Translations under genes and position numbers: made by a program
The notes under the pieces: model-generated
What the model saw: the letters and a program-made list of their open reading frames with translations, nothing else
What the model was told of the DNA's origin: nothing
The model's database searches: none
In this document: positions 37,243-47,300 of the stretch, piece after piece
How the letters are laid out: each line of letters starts with the position of its first letter
How positions within the stretch are numbered: the stretch's first letter is position 1
Assembly (NCBI RefSeq): GCF_900217905.1
Contig: NZ_OBMO01000013.1
Coordinates: 62,001 to 126,000, forward strand
Source of the DNA: Alloalcanivorax xenomutans
GTDB taxonomy: Bacteria > Pseudomonadota > Gammaproteobacteria > Pseudomonadales > Alcanivoracaceae
Length of the DNA stretch: 64,000 nucleotides
Direction of reading: 5' to 3'

Positions 37243-38172
37243 TCAGACAGAGGCAGGCTGCCGCGGCGCGGCTTCACCCAACTCGAAGATATCGCGGAAC
37301 GAGCAATAGATGGTGGCGGAGTACAGAGCCATCAGCACCAACATCACCAACAGCATCACCACACCGAACACGAACATCAGAATACCGCTGATCACACCTT
37401 GTCCGAGCACCCCGGTAATCACTCCGACAATGATCGCCGCCGCGATACCCAGCACCAGGAAAATCAGGAAGCCGATGATGCCGTACCACAGCATGGCCAG
37501 GAAATTACGGAATACCGCGGTGAAGCTTTCCACCATGGCCGCGAACGCATTGCGCTGCCCGAAGAACACCAAAGGCACCTGGAACCAGATCGCCGCCATG
37601 TAGGGAATGATCAACAACAGAGAGACCAGGCCGAACAGGATCATCTTGGCGACGCCAAAGGCCGGGTTCATCATGGGCGCGGCGTAGGGGTCGGCAAAGG
37701 AGCTGAACATCATCATCAGTTCACTGCCAAAGAACAGGGCGCCAAGAATGCCGATCAGAACAAAAAAGACCAGCATCGCCACGATCTGCGCCAGACCGGC
37801 CATGAACAGCGGCCCGGTCTGATTGGAAAATCCGACGAAAAGGTCACCGAAGGAAAACGTGTTTTGCTCACGTACCCTGTGGGCAATGAAATACAAGCCG
37901 ACCACGAATACCGGCGCGAACAGGGTGGGGATGAAAGTGCCGATAAAAGGAATGAACGCGGTGATCAAACCGATGGCCATGAAAATCAGCAGGAAAACGA
38001 AAGTGGCCAATGCCCACATCAACTTGTTCTGACGCACGATCTGCCAAGCCTGTGCCCACCAGGCACCACCGTTCCCGACCGGCCGCTTCTGCGCCTGCCC
38101 TACCGTTCCCGATCCCGCCTGTGTCACCAGCACATCCGCGCTGGGCCCCTGATATGGATTATTGGATTCCAT
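37243..38172 (-). CDS. BPSS1780-like multi-pass inner membrane protein
   Basis: A 309-residue integral membrane protein. The N-terminus is soluble and Asn/Pro/Gly-rich (MESNNPYQGPSADV), then the conserved WWAQAWQIVRQNKLMWAL and about six transmembrane segments with many Gly, Phe and Ile. It ends FRDIFELGEAAP. It resembles the BPSS1780 family of unknown function. The location directly upstream of hscC on the same strand suggests that it could be a client or a partner of the chaperone pair, but this is only context. No catalytic motif is visible. Confidence 0.75.
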   Translation of the reverse strand: MESNNPYQGPSADVLVTQAGSGTVGQAQKRPVGNGGAWWAQAWQIVRQNKLMWALATFVFLLIFMAIGLITAFIPFIGTFIPTLFAPVFVVGLYFIAHRVREQNTFSFGDLFVGFSNQTGPLFMAGLAQIVAMLVFFVLIGILGALFFGSELMMMFSSFADPYAAPMMNPAFGVAKMILFGLVSLLLIIPYMAAIWFQVPLVFFGQRNAFAAMVESFTAVFRNFLAMLWYGIIGFLIFLVLGIAAAIIVGVITGVLGQGVISGILMFVFGVVMLLVMLVLMALYSATIYCSFRDIFELGEAAPRQPASV

Positions 38173-38237
38173 AATGTATGCTCCTTGTCCTTGGTTAAGC
38201 CAAACAGTGAATAATCATTCTGAAAGACGAAAAACAG

Positions 38238-39593
38238 CTAGCGCCCGGCGACTTTCATGGGCGACAACAGTAACGAACCACAGTGGATATTCCCCCTTCG
38301 ATCCACATCCGTGCCACTGCCCAGAACGCCTCCGAACATGTCCTTCAGATTTCCGGCAATAGTAAACTCTTGCAATGGTCGCTGTATAACCCCGTTTTCC
38401 ACCCAGAATCCCGCGGCGCCGCGAGAATAGTCTCCTGTGACGAGGTTCACACCTTGTCCCATCACTTCGGTGACCAGAATTCCCGTTCCCAGGCGGCGCA
38501 ACAGAGCTTCCTGGCTTTCCCCGGTGTCGCTCAGAATGACGTTATGTACTCCACCTCCGTTACCGGTGGGTGACATTCCCAGCCGGCGAGCCGCATACAG
38601 ACCCAGGGCATAGCCTTTGAGCTCGCCATCCTCGATGAAATCCTGGTCCCGGGTGGGCAGCCCATCGCCATCGAAAGGGGTGGAACCGTTACCGGCCGCC
38701 ATCAACGGCCGCTCCCCCAAACGGAAGCCCTCGGGCAACACCCGGGAGCCGAGTGCGTCACACAGGAAAGAGGCGCGCCGGTACAGTGAGCCGCCGCTGA
38801 TCGCGCCGATCAAATGGCCAATCAGTCCACTCGCCATTTCCGCCGAGAACAGCAGCGGAAACTCGCCGGTGACGGGCACCTCGGCCCCCAGCCGCGCCAA
38901 TGTACGCTCACGGGCCTTTTCGCCGACCTGCTCCGGACTGGCCAGCCGTTCCGCGCGCCGGCCGCTGTCGTACCAGAATTGCCGCTGCATGCCGGCCTCA
39001 TCCTGAGCCACCACCGCGCAACTGCGGCTGTGATGGGTGCCGGCGAAACCTTGCAGAAAACCAGCACTGGTGCCCAACACGTACAGACTGGCGCCGGTGC
39101 TGAGAGAGGCCCCCTCGGAATTGACGATGCGGGCATCATCACGAGCCACCGCCTCACACCGCCGCGCCTGTTCGATGGCCTGGTCAGTGGTCAAGGTCCA
39201 GGGGTGATACAAATCCAGATCCGGCACCTGATCCGCCAGCAGGCTGGCATCGGCGATACCCGCGTGGGGATCCTCCTCGGTATGGCGGGCAATGGCGCAG
39301 GCCGCGCGCACCGCGTCGCAGAGGCTTTCGCGGCGGTCATCCGAAGTGCTGGCCTGCCCCTTGCGATGGCCGAAGTACACCGTCACCGACACGCCCCGGT
39401 CGCGATGGAACTCCACCGTTTCCACCTCACCGAGGCGGACGTCCACCGACAACCCCTGGGACAGAGACAAGCCGACTTCCGCATTGCTGGCGCCCTGCCG
39501 GTGCGCTTCTTCCAGTACAAAAGCCACGGTGTCCTTGGCCGCATTCAACTGGTTTGGGCCGAGATCGGCTGACGGACGGGGGTGATCGGACAT
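38238..39593 (-). CDS. pmbA: PmbA/TldE metalloprotease subunit
   Basis: A 451-residue protein of the TldE type, the inactive-site partner that pairs with TldD to cleave small peptides such as microcin B17 precursor and CcdA. It begins with VAFVLEEAHRQGASNAEVGLSLSQGLSVDVRLGEVETVEFHRDRG, the usual N-terminal domain. The C-terminal part holds GEFPLLFSAEMASGLIGHLIGAISG and GNGGGVHNVILSDTGESQ. No HExxxH motif is present, as expected for TldE. tldD lies 4 kb away on the same strand, with yjgA, an MFS gene and a CNBD gene between. Confidence 0.95.
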   Translation of the reverse strand: MSDHPRPSADLGPNQLNAAKDTVAFVLEEAHRQGASNAEVGLSLSQGLSVDVRLGEVETVEFHRDRGVSVTVYFGHRKGQASTSDDRRESLCDAVRAACAIARHTEEDPHAGIADASLLADQVPDLDLYHPWTLTTDQAIEQARRCEAVARDDARIVNSEGASLSTGASLYVLGTSAGFLQGFAGTHHSRSCAVVAQDEAGMQRQFWYDSGRRAERLASPEQVGEKARERTLARLGAEVPVTGEFPLLFSAEMASGLIGHLIGAISGGSLYRRASFLCDALGSRVLPEGFRLGERPLMAAGNGSTPFDGDGLPTRDQDFIEDGELKGYALGLYAARRLGMSPTGNGGGVHNVILSDTGESQEALLRRLGTGILVTEVMGQGVNLVTGDYSRGAAGFWVENGVIQRPLQEFTIAGNLKDMFGGVLGSGTDVDRRGNIHCGSLLLSPMKVAGR

Positions 39594-39659
39594 AAAATAG
39601 GGTTTCCTTCAGCTTGATGGCGGAGCGTTCGTGTCGCGGCGGACCGGCTCCCATAAACA

Positions 39660-40199
39660 ATGACCGAGTATAACGAGCCCCTACCTCCCAGCAAAACGCA
39701 GCTCAAACAGGAAATGTCGGAGCTGCAGCAGACCGGGCTGGACATCATGGCGCTGAAACCGGCGCAACAGGCGCGGCTGCCGCTCAATGACCCGTTGCGG
39801 CGGGCACTGGAAGAGGCCCGCCGCATCACCAACGCCGATGCCCAACGCCGTCATGCGTTGTTTGTCGGCCGCCTGATCCGTGATGCCGAAACCGATGCCA
39901 TTCTCTCCGCCCTGGCCGCGCTCAAGGACCCGGTACGGCAGCAGCGCCTGCTGCAGTGGACCGAGCAGGTCGTGGCGGCGGCTTCAGCCAAGGAAGCGGA
40001 ACCGGTGATTCAGCAGATCCTCGAGTTCTATCCGCGGGCGGACCGCCAGGCGCTGCGCAATCAGGCACGCAATCTGATCAAGGCGCGTCTGGACGATCCC
40101 GGCGCCGCTGAACAGGAGCAACGTGAACGCTTCAAGCGCGAGCGCAAGCGCTTTCTGAGCGCTCTCAACGATCTGGAAAGAAACGCGCCTTTGTACTGA
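39660..40199 (+). CDS. darP: YjgA/DarP, ribosome maturation protein
   Basis: A 179-residue, highly charged helical protein of the DUF615 family. DarP (YjgA) binds late 50S precursors and helps maturation of the peptidyl transferase centre. Motifs include PPSKTQLKQEMSELQQTGLDI, LPLNDPLRRALEEARRI, RRHALFVGRLIRD and the C-terminal KRERKRFLSALNDLERNA. It is divergent from pmbA, the well-known arrangement in gammaproteobacteria. Its end faces the MFS gene with a REP-like repeat between. Confidence 0.96.
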   Translation: MTEYNEPLPPSKTQLKQEMSELQQTGLDIMALKPAQQARLPLNDPLRRALEEARRITNADAQRRHALFVGRLIRDAETDAILSALAALKDPVRQQRLLQWTEQVVAAASAKEAEPVIQQILEFYPRADRQALRNQARNLIKARLDDPGAAEQEQRERFKRERKRFLSALNDLERNAPLY

Positions 40200-40222
40200 T
40201 TGGCTGGCACATCCACATCTTG

Positions 40223-40293
40223 ATTCGCTGCCAAGGCAGCTTCCCACAGAGAGAAGCCACGGAGCCGCCGTGGGAGCTGGCTTGCTGGCGAAT
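40223..40293. repeat. REP-like element between yjgA and the MFS gene
   Basis: The left arm ATTCGCTGCCAAGGCAGCTT continues to CCCAC. The right arm GTGGGAGCTGGCTTGCTGGC ends CGAAT. The arms pair along about 25 bases with few mismatches around a 20-base loop. The genes on both sides are convergent. The sequence is close to the copies near 14054 and 34021. Confidence 0.65.
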
Positions 40294-40299
40294 TCAACG

Positions 40300-41484
40300 T
40301 CAGCCAATCGGCTCGCCATCGGCGGACAGCACAGCGGCGACAAACTGCACCAGCAGCAGAGCCGACAGCAGCATCAGCGGTATCCGCCAGTTACCAGCGG
40401 CGTCGTGCAGCAATCCCAGAGTCACCGGCCCCAAAGCCGCCAGCAGGTAGCCCACGGACTGACACAGCCCGGACAGGCCGGCAGCAGCCCGGGCGTCGGC
40501 GCCGCGCAGTGCGATCAGCGTCAAACCGGTACTGATCATCGAACCTTGCCCGAGGCCGAGCAGCACCACCCACAGTACCGGCTGGCTGGTTGGCGCGATC
40601 ATCAACGCCGGGACACTGATCAGCAGCGGCACGTGCAATAGCACCATGGCCAGACGCCGATTACGCATGCGCGCGAAAAACAGCGGCGCGCAGAAATTGG
40701 CGGGCATACCGGACAGATTGAACAGGGTCAGCAATTCCCCCGCCCGGGCCTCGCTCATACCGGCATCAACGAACACCGTCGCCAGCCAGGCGGTAAGGCT
40801 GTAGTACAACAGGCTCTGCAAACCAAAGAAGACACTGAACACCCAGGCGCGGGGATTACGCCACAATCCCAATGACGGCGCCTTGCCGGACGCGGCGGGA
40901 GTCCGGTATGGCAGCATGAAGCACCAACCGATAGCACCGGCCAGAGCCACCAGCGCGCACCCCGCCAGCGGATAGCGCCAGTCACCACCGAAGGCATCCC
41001 GTACCGGCACCGCCATACCAGCGGCGGAAGCCGCTCCCAGGGTCATGGTGACCGAATAAAGCGCGGTCAGCGCCGCCACCTTGTGAGGGAAACGGCCGCG
41101 CACCAGACTCGGGATCAGCACATTCATGACGGCGATGGCGGCACCCAGCAACGCCGTGCCCGCCAGCAACCAGAAATAGCTGCCAAACAGTCGCAACACC
41201 AACCCCAGGAACAGCAGCCACAGCGCGGTCAGCAGGACCGTTTCCAGCCCCCAGCGCTCGGCGAAACGGGGCGAGAAAATCGACAGCGCGCCAAAGCACA
41301 GCAACGGCAACGTGGTCAGCAGCCCCAAGGCACCACCGCTGAGAGCCAGATCCTCCCCCATGCCATTGGCCAGGGGGCCGATCACGACGATCCCCACCCT
41401 CAGGTTCAGAGCGATCAGCAACAGGGCAACGAGAAACAACGGCAGCGGCAGGCGGCGCCCCTGTCCGCTATTGAGCGCGGTCAT
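40300..41484 (-). CDS. MFS transporter, CynX/NimT type
   Basis: A 394-residue membrane protein with about twelve transmembrane helices. The N-terminus LFLVALLLIALNLRVGIVVIGPLANGM is typical of the CynX/NimT group, whose members carry cyanate, 2-nitroimidazole or unknown anions. SPRFAERWGLETVLL resembles the loop 2-3 motif, and GLSGLCQSVGYLLAALGPVTLGLLHDA is near the end. It begins five bases after the cyclic-nucleotide-binding gene, so the two are probably co-transcribed. The chosen ATG has AGAGGGG directly before it; longer starts upstream overlap the previous gene and are less likely. The substrate is unknown. Confidence 0.87.
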   Translation of the reverse strand: MTALNSGQGRRLPLPLFLVALLLIALNLRVGIVVIGPLANGMGEDLALSGGALGLLTTLPLLCFGALSIFSPRFAERWGLETVLLTALWLLFLGLVLRLFGSYFWLLAGTALLGAAIAVMNVLIPSLVRGRFPHKVAALTALYSVTMTLGAASAAGMAVPVRDAFGGDWRYPLAGCALVALAGAIGWCFMLPYRTPAASGKAPSLGLWRNPRAWVFSVFFGLQSLLYYSLTAWLATVFVDAGMSEARAGELLTLFNLSGMPANFCAPLFFARMRNRRLAMVLLHVPLLISVPALMIAPTSQPVLWVVLLGLGQGSMISTGLTLIALRGADARAAAGLSGLCQSVGYLLAALGPVTLGLLHDAAGNWRIPLMLLSALLLVQFVAAVLSADGEPIG

Positions 41485-41489
41485 CCCCT

Positions 41490-41957
41490 CTAACCCAATG
41501 GCAGCATGAAACGCGCCAGCCGGGACGAGGTCTGACGCAGATGAGTGCACAACACCAAGGCAATGTTCTCCATGATCACCGCCGCCGCCCGGGGACGCCG
41601 CCGGCGCAGCTGCTCAAACCCCTTGCGGGTGAGCACCACCAAAGCGGAATTCTCCACCGCCCGCACGGTGGCGGAACGGGGCTGTTGATCCACCAGTGCC
41701 ATTTCACCCAGCGAATCACCGGGCTTGAGCTGAGCAATGACTACCTCGCCCTGCTCGGCATGATGTTTGACGATGTCGAGACGGCCGCTGGCGACGAAAC
41801 AGACAAAGTCGCTGTGATCCCCTTCCCGACAGACGGTTTCCCCCGCTTTTACCCGATTCACGAACACCAGTTTTTCCACCACGGCCAGTTCTTCGGCTTC
41901 CAGACCATCGAACAACCGCATATGAGACAACAATTGCGACAATGGAATGCTCGGCAT
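41490..41957 (-). CDS. Stand-alone cyclic-nucleotide-binding domain protein
   Basis: A 155-residue protein containing only a cNMP-binding beta-roll (residues 15-125). It shows FDGLEAEELAVVEKLVFVNRVKAGETVCREGD, then GRLDIVKHHAE, and the phosphate-binding cassette PGDSLGEMALVDQQPRSATVRA, where the E and R contacts of CRP-type proteins are present. There is no helix-turn-helix domain, so it cannot be a normal CRP regulator. It may act by binding another protein, possibly the following MFS transporter. It separates tldD from yjgA, where no such gene is usual. Confidence 0.85.
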   Translation of the reverse strand: MPSIPLSQLLSHMRLFDGLEAEELAVVEKLVFVNRVKAGETVCREGDHSDFVCFVASGRLDIVKHHAEQGEVVIAQLKPGDSLGEMALVDQQPRSATVRAVENSALVVLTRKGFEQLRRRRPRAAAVIMENIALVLCTHLRQTSSRLARFMLPLG

Positions 41958-42028
41958 TCCCCTACTCCCTGCTGTACAACTCCACCAGCCCGGACGGGCT
42001 CCCCCCGCTTCTGTCTCTTATGTTCTTC

Positions 42029-43474
42029 TCAGGCGGTACCGCCGACCGTCAGGGAGTCCACCCGCAAGGTCGGCTGCCCCACACCCACCGGTACGGACTG
42101 ACCTTCCTTACCGCATACACCAATGCCGGTATCCAGGGCCAGATCATTGCCGACCATGGAGATCCGGCTCATCACCTCCGCGCCACTGCCGATCAGCGTG
42201 GCGCCCTTGACCGGACAAACGATTTTTCCTTTTTCCACCAGATACGCTTCGCTGGTGGAGAACACGAACCGACCGGAGGTGATGTCCACCTGACCACCGC
42301 CGAAGTTCACCGCGTAAATGCCGCGATCCAGGCTCGCCAGTATTTCCTCGGGATCGGATTCGCCCGGCAGCATGTAAGTGTTGGTCATGCGTGGCATGGG
42401 CAGGTGGGCATAGGACTCCCGGCGGCCATTGCCAGTGGGCGCCACGCCCATAAGGCGGGCATTGGTCTTGTCCTGCATGTAGCCGGTGAGCACGCCCTTC
42501 TCGATCAGCACGTTGTAGCCGCTGGGTGTGCCTTCATCGTCCACGGTGAGCGAGCCACGGCGATCCGGCAAGGTACCATCATCCACCACCGTGCACAGAT
42601 CCGACGCCACTTTTTGTCCCATTCGGCTGGCGAACATGGACGTCCCCTTACGATTGAAGTCGCCTTCCAGACCGTGCCCCACGGCCTCGTGCAACAACAC
42701 CCCGGGCCAGCCGGGACCCAGCACCACCGGCATGGCGCCGGCCGGCGCCGGCGCCGCTTCCAGATTCACCAGCGCCTGCCGCACCGCGTCACGGGTCCAG
42801 GATTCCATGCGCCCGTCCTGTTCGAGCCATTGGTAGGACACCCGGCCGCCGCCTCCGGCACTGCCCCGTTCGCGACGGCCGTTGCGCTCGGCGATCACCG
42901 AAATATTGAAACGCACCAGCGGCCGCACATCCGCCGCCAGGGTGCCATCGGTGGCGGCCACCAGAATCACGTCCTGCACACCGCTGAGGCTGACGGTGAC
43001 TTCCTTCACCGCCGGATCCAGCGACCGCGCCAGCCGGTCCATCTCCTGCAGCACCGCCACTTTACGTTCGCTGCTCCAGACCGGCAGTGGATCCAGCGGC
43101 GCATAACGCTCGGTCATGGCCCGGCCGCCTTGCACACGCACCGCCTTGCTGCTGCCCTGACGCCCGATCGCGGCGGCGGCGTTGCCGGCCTGAGTCAGGG
43201 TGTCCAGGGAAATATCATCGCTGTAGGCAAAGCCGGTCTTATCACCGATGACGATACGCACGCCGGCACCGCGTTCCAGATTGAAGCTGGCGTCGCGCAC
43301 CAGCCCGTCTTCCAGCACCCAGGCCTCATGGCGGCTGTGCTGAAAGTAGATGTCGGCGTAATCCGCCTGTCCGGCCAGCTTGCCGCCCAGCAGGGCCTGC
43401 AACTGGTCAGGGGCCAGCTCCGCCGGCGTCAGCAGAATATCCGCCGCCAGGGTAAAGCGCTCATCGGAGATCAT
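42029..43474 (-). CDS. tldD: TldD metalloprotease subunit
   Basis: A 481-residue protein, the active subunit of the TldD/TldE protease. The zinc motif is [18 protein letters not shown] (HExxxH type), with a cysteine ligand expected in the C-terminal region. It starts [26 protein letters not shown] lies five bases before the ATG; longer upstream frames overlap the nitrilase gene and are rejected. It forms a heterodimer with PmbA/TldE encoded 2.4 kb downstream. The first 14 bases overlap the end of the nitrilase gene. Confidence 0.97.
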   Translation of the reverse strand: MISDERFTLAADILLTPAELAPDQLQALLGGKLAGQADYADIYFQHSRHEAWVLEDGLVRDASFNLERGAGVRIVIGDKTGFAYSDDISLDTLTQAGNAAAAIGRQGSSKAVRVQGGRAMTERYAPLDPLPVWSSERKVAVLQEMDRLARSLDPAVKEVTVSLSGVQDVILVAATDGTLAADVRPLVRFNISVIAERNGRRERGSAGGGGRVSYQWLEQDGRMESWTRDAVRQALVNLEAAPAPAGAMPVVLGPGWPGVLLHEAVGHGLEGDFNRKGTSMFASRMGQKVASDLCTVVDDGTLPDRRGSLTVDDEGTPSGYNVLIEKGVLTGYMQDKTNARLMGVAPTGNGRRESYAHLPMPRMTNTYMLPGESDPEEILASLDRGIYAVNFGGGQVDITSGRFVFSTSEAYLVEKGKIVCPVKGATLIGSGAEVMSRISMVGNDLALDTGIGVCGKEGQSVPVGVGQPTLRVDSLTVGGTA

Positions 43475-44309
43475 AGAAACTTTCCACCGTGAATCGTTGA
43501 TGCTGGTGCACCGGCAACGCGGAACGCACCTGCGTAAGAGTCGCGCGGTCCATATCGCCGAGAACCACCGAGGGCTCGCCGCCAGCTTGGGCGACCACCC
43601 TACCCCATGGGTCCACCAGCATGGAATGACCAAAACTCGCCCGTTTCTCGCTGTGCTGGCCGCATTGGTTGGCGCCCAGCACGTAGCAACCGTTTTGCAC
43701 CGCGCAAGCGCGCATCAGCAATTCCCAGTGCGCGGCACCGGTGGTGGCGGTGAACGCACTGGGGTAAATCAATAACTCGGCACCGCGCGCCACCAAGGCC
43801 CGGGCCAGAAGCGGGAAACGCAGGTCGTAACAGATCGCCATGCCCAGGGTCAGGCCGGCGGCCGGCGCGGTGACCACGGCATCGCCGGGCTCGAATACCT
43901 CCGACTCCCGGTACCGCCCCTGACTGTCCTGCACATCCACATCGAACAGATGCAGCTTGTCGTAGCCGGCGATCACCGCGCCATCCGGTCCCAGCAACAC
44001 ACTGCGTGTACGCACCCGCGGCGCCGGTACTTCACTGCCATCCGGGCGGTATAGCGCCGGCAGACTGCCGGCCACCAGATACAGTTGATGACGCCGCGCC
44101 TGCTCCCCCAGCCATGCCAGCAGGTCGTCATACCGTGCCGCCAGCTCGCGATAATTGACGCCGTAACCGGCGAAGTTTTCCGGCAACAGCGCCAGGCGGG
44201 CGCCACCGGCGGCGGCCCGCTCCAGGCCCGCTTCCGCTGCGCGCAGGTTGTCCGTCAGCACCTTGCCGCTGGTCATCTGCACCGCGGCCACGGTGATCAG
44301 GTCACTCAT
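43461..44309 (-). CDS. Nitrilase-superfamily amidase (Nit2-like)
   Basis: A 282-residue carbon-nitrogen hydrolase. The catalytic triad is Glu in [12 protein letters not shown], Lys in [11 protein letters not shown], and Cys in [15 protein letters not shown]. It belongs to the Nit1/Nit2 group, which repairs deaminated glutathione or hydrolyses omega-amido acids. The position between yhdP and tldD is conserved in Pseudomonas and many relatives. The last 14 bases overlap tldD. It starts four bases after yhdP. Confidence 0.94.
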   Translation of the reverse strand: MSDLITVAAVQMTSGKVLTDNLRAAEAGLERAAAGGARLALLPENFAGYGVNYRELAARYDDLLAWLGEQARRHQLYLVAGSLPALYRPDGSEVPAPRVRTRSVLLGPDGAVIAGYDKLHLFDVDVQDSQGRYRESEVFEPGDAVVTAPAAGLTLGMAICYDLRFPLLARALVARGAELLIYPSAFTATTGAAHWELLMRACAVQNGCYVLGANQCGQHSEKRASFGHSMLVDPWGRVVAQAGGEPSVVLGDMDRATLTQVRSALPVHQHQRFTVESFYDLR

Positions 44310-44313
44310 CGCC

Positions 44314-47300
44314 TCACTCCGCTTCCGTCACCCGGGGCTCTTTCCAGGGGCCCGAAACCTGATATTGCATGGTGGTGGTCTTGTCCAGCTTATCACCCCA
44401 CAGCCGCTCCACCACGAAAACCCCGGCACACACCGCCGGACCGGCGAGGCAACCGGCGTACAGATTGCTGGAAATGGGCAAGGTCATGGCGACCCGGTTA
44501 TTCAAGGTCTGCTCCGCCAGATTCACTTGCCCGGAAACCTGGAACGCCGCCGACGGAGAATCGATGTGCAAATTCTGGGTGGTGACCCGGTCTCCCTGGA
44601 ACTGGAAGTCGCCCGTCAGGGCGTCGCAGCTGAGGCCCTTTTTATAGAGGTCGGAGAAATCCAGCCGCAGGCGGCGCTGCAGCGTACCGATATTCAGAAT
44701 ACCCAGCACGCGTAAAATAGAGGTGCGCGAGTCTGTGTCCGGGATCCGGCATTCACCGATATCGAGGTTCACCTGGCCTTGCAGCCCCAGCGGCGGCGGA
44801 GCCAACGGCCAGCCGTTCCAGGACAGGTTCAGCGAAGCGCGGGCGTCCTTACTCTCCACCAGCGGCGGCAATCCCCAGGCGGACAACGCCTTACCCAGGT
44901 CCTCTGAGGCCAACGCGCCCTGGAAGCGCGTGTGCTGAGTACGGTCATCGCCGGTCCAGGTCAGAGCACCGTCCAGGCTGATACGACGCCAACCGCCGCG
45001 CAAACCGCTGATGTGCACGCCACCGTCCACCGGGCGCAGGTTGCCGCTCCATTCGCCCAGTTGCTGGTCCCCCAACCGCAAATCGCTGATCGTCGCGTCC
45101 AGCGGCGGCAGCGTGGAAGGGGCAATCGGCGCTTTGCCGGCACCGCCATCGTTCCCACCCGTGGCCCCCTCCGGCAAGTACAGACGGGATACCGTCAACT
45201 GCAACGGCCGTTGACCCCGTGCCTGGAAGCCGCCGGGAACCCGCAGCGAGGCCGCCACCTGATCCCCCAACAACCCCAGTTCCCAACCGGAACCCGCCGG
45301 CATGGCGGAAAAACGGACCTGCCGGAACCGCTGTCCCGCCAGCGTCAACTCGCCAACATTGAACACCGCCCGGTTGACCAGGGCATTCTGTCCGCCACCG
45401 GCGCCGCCGCCGGCAAGGCTGCCGATAAACTCCATCCAGGCATTGGCATCGGCCCGGTCCACATGCCCCAGGAAAGTCACACCCCGGGACGGCATGTTCG
45501 GCAGATCCCCCTCGCCCAGCCGGATCACCCCGGCCACCGGATCGCCGATACGGATCCGGCCACGGCCAACGCCGGCGTACTCCAAACGCAGATCCTGCCG
45601 TTCCGGATCCAGACTCAGCCACAGCCGGCGGCGGGTATCCGCTGATTTGCCCAGCGGCGCCGGCGCGTTCACGACCACCCCCTGCAGCGATGACGAAGCC
45701 TCCAGATGGAAGCCTCGCCCACGCCAGGGCATGGTCATGGTCATCTCCACCGGCACGGTCCCGGATACCGGGGAGAGCCAGTCGAAACCCAGCCATTGCC
45801 GCAACCGCGCCGCCGGTAAACCACCGGTTAATACCAGACGGCTGTCAGCGTCTCGGGTGGTCCAGGCGCCGCTGAAGCGGCCCCCCAGCCCTTCCCCCTT
45901 GAGATCCGGCAGATTCAATCCATTGCGGCTGTGAAAGTGCACCGGCGAGGCCACCCCGGTCAGGGTCAGCCGACGCGCCTCATTGGCCACGGTAACACCG
46001 CTCGCGCTGCCATCCGCCACCACTGTGACCTGCCGCCCTTCACCTTTTTTGAGCGGCACATCCAGCAGCAGATGCCCCTGCACCTGGCCCTCGCGAAAGC
46101 GCCAATCCAGCAGTTCCTTCGGCAGGGTGGCGGCCAGCGGCGTGTCATGGAAAATGCGATCAACATCCGCGGCCGGACCGCTGACCTTGCCCTGCACCAC
46201 CAATTGACCGCCCTGCTCGGGAATATCCACCGCCACCTGGCTGATCTGACTGTTGAGCAAAGTACCGCTGCCGGCGGTGGCCACCAGACGCCGTCCGTCC
46301 ACCAGCACGTCCGCGTCCGCGGCGGTGGCCACCGGCCAGTCGGGCAGGAATGACAGGGCAACATCCCGGGCCTGATAGCGCATCTGGAAGGTGCGATCCT
46401 GTTGGCGCTCGCGTTCGATTTTCACCGGCCCCCGGTATAGGAACTGGCCATGATCCAGATGCCCCCCCCGGAACGCCTGGCCCAACCAGTCGCCAAGACC
46501 GTCGGGCAGACGCCCAAGCGGAATATAATGACTGGCGCGAGCACCGTCGCCGTCGAACAGATCCGCCAGCAGCCGCAATTCAGGGATTTGTTCCGCCCCG
46601 CCCCGCACCCGGACCATGGCCACGCCCCGGGCATCCGGATTGCGGGCGCGTATCGCGCCGCTGTCCAACGTCCAGGATTGATCTTCCAGCGACCAGCGCA
46701 GCGCACCGGTGAAAGCCGCTTCCAGGGCATGGTCATAGAATTCCGGCAGCATCAGGCCAACCGTGTCGCCCCGCAGATCCACCAAGCCCCCCTCCGGCGT
46801 GGCCGTCAGCCAGCCGTTGAGACCCGAGACGCCAGGCAGTTTATCCACCGCCCGCACCTGCAGGTCGCTGAAGCGAGCCTGGAGTGAACGCCAAGCCGTG
46901 CCCTCACCGGTCAGATACAGGCTCCGCAACTGTCCCTGGGGTTGGAATGCCTCGAGCTTTTGCCGGAGCGGCGAGATCGATGCCGGCCATGCGAATGGCC
47001 ACTGCGCCAGTTGCCGTGCCAGCGCCTGCAAGCGCAGCCGTTCACCACGGGCCGCCCATGATCGTGCCTGGCCTTCTCCTGGCTCACGCCAGGATGCCGC
47101 CAACGGCCCTGGGGCCAGATCACCCGCTGGCGTTTCACCCCGCACGTTGGAGAGCACCACCTCTCCCCCCTGTTGCGGGTCGTAGCGGAAGCGCGCGTCC
47201 AGATTCAGGTCGCTGATCGCCCAGGGCGTTTCGCCATCGGTGAGCACCAATCGTGGCGCCGAAAGACGGGCACTGCCGCTGGTGGGGCGGCCATCCCTGA

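Noticed and set aside
35500-38214. A 904-codon open frame on the plus strand opposite hscC and the BPSS1780-like gene
   Set aside because: It is antisense to two well-supported genes, has very many His, Gln and Arg residues typical of reverse reading of GC-rich codons, and no family motif.
41942-43492. A 516-codon open frame on the plus strand opposite tldD
   Set aside because: It lies opposite tldD, which has the HEAVGHGLE motif and a ribosome site; the antisense product is low-complexity.
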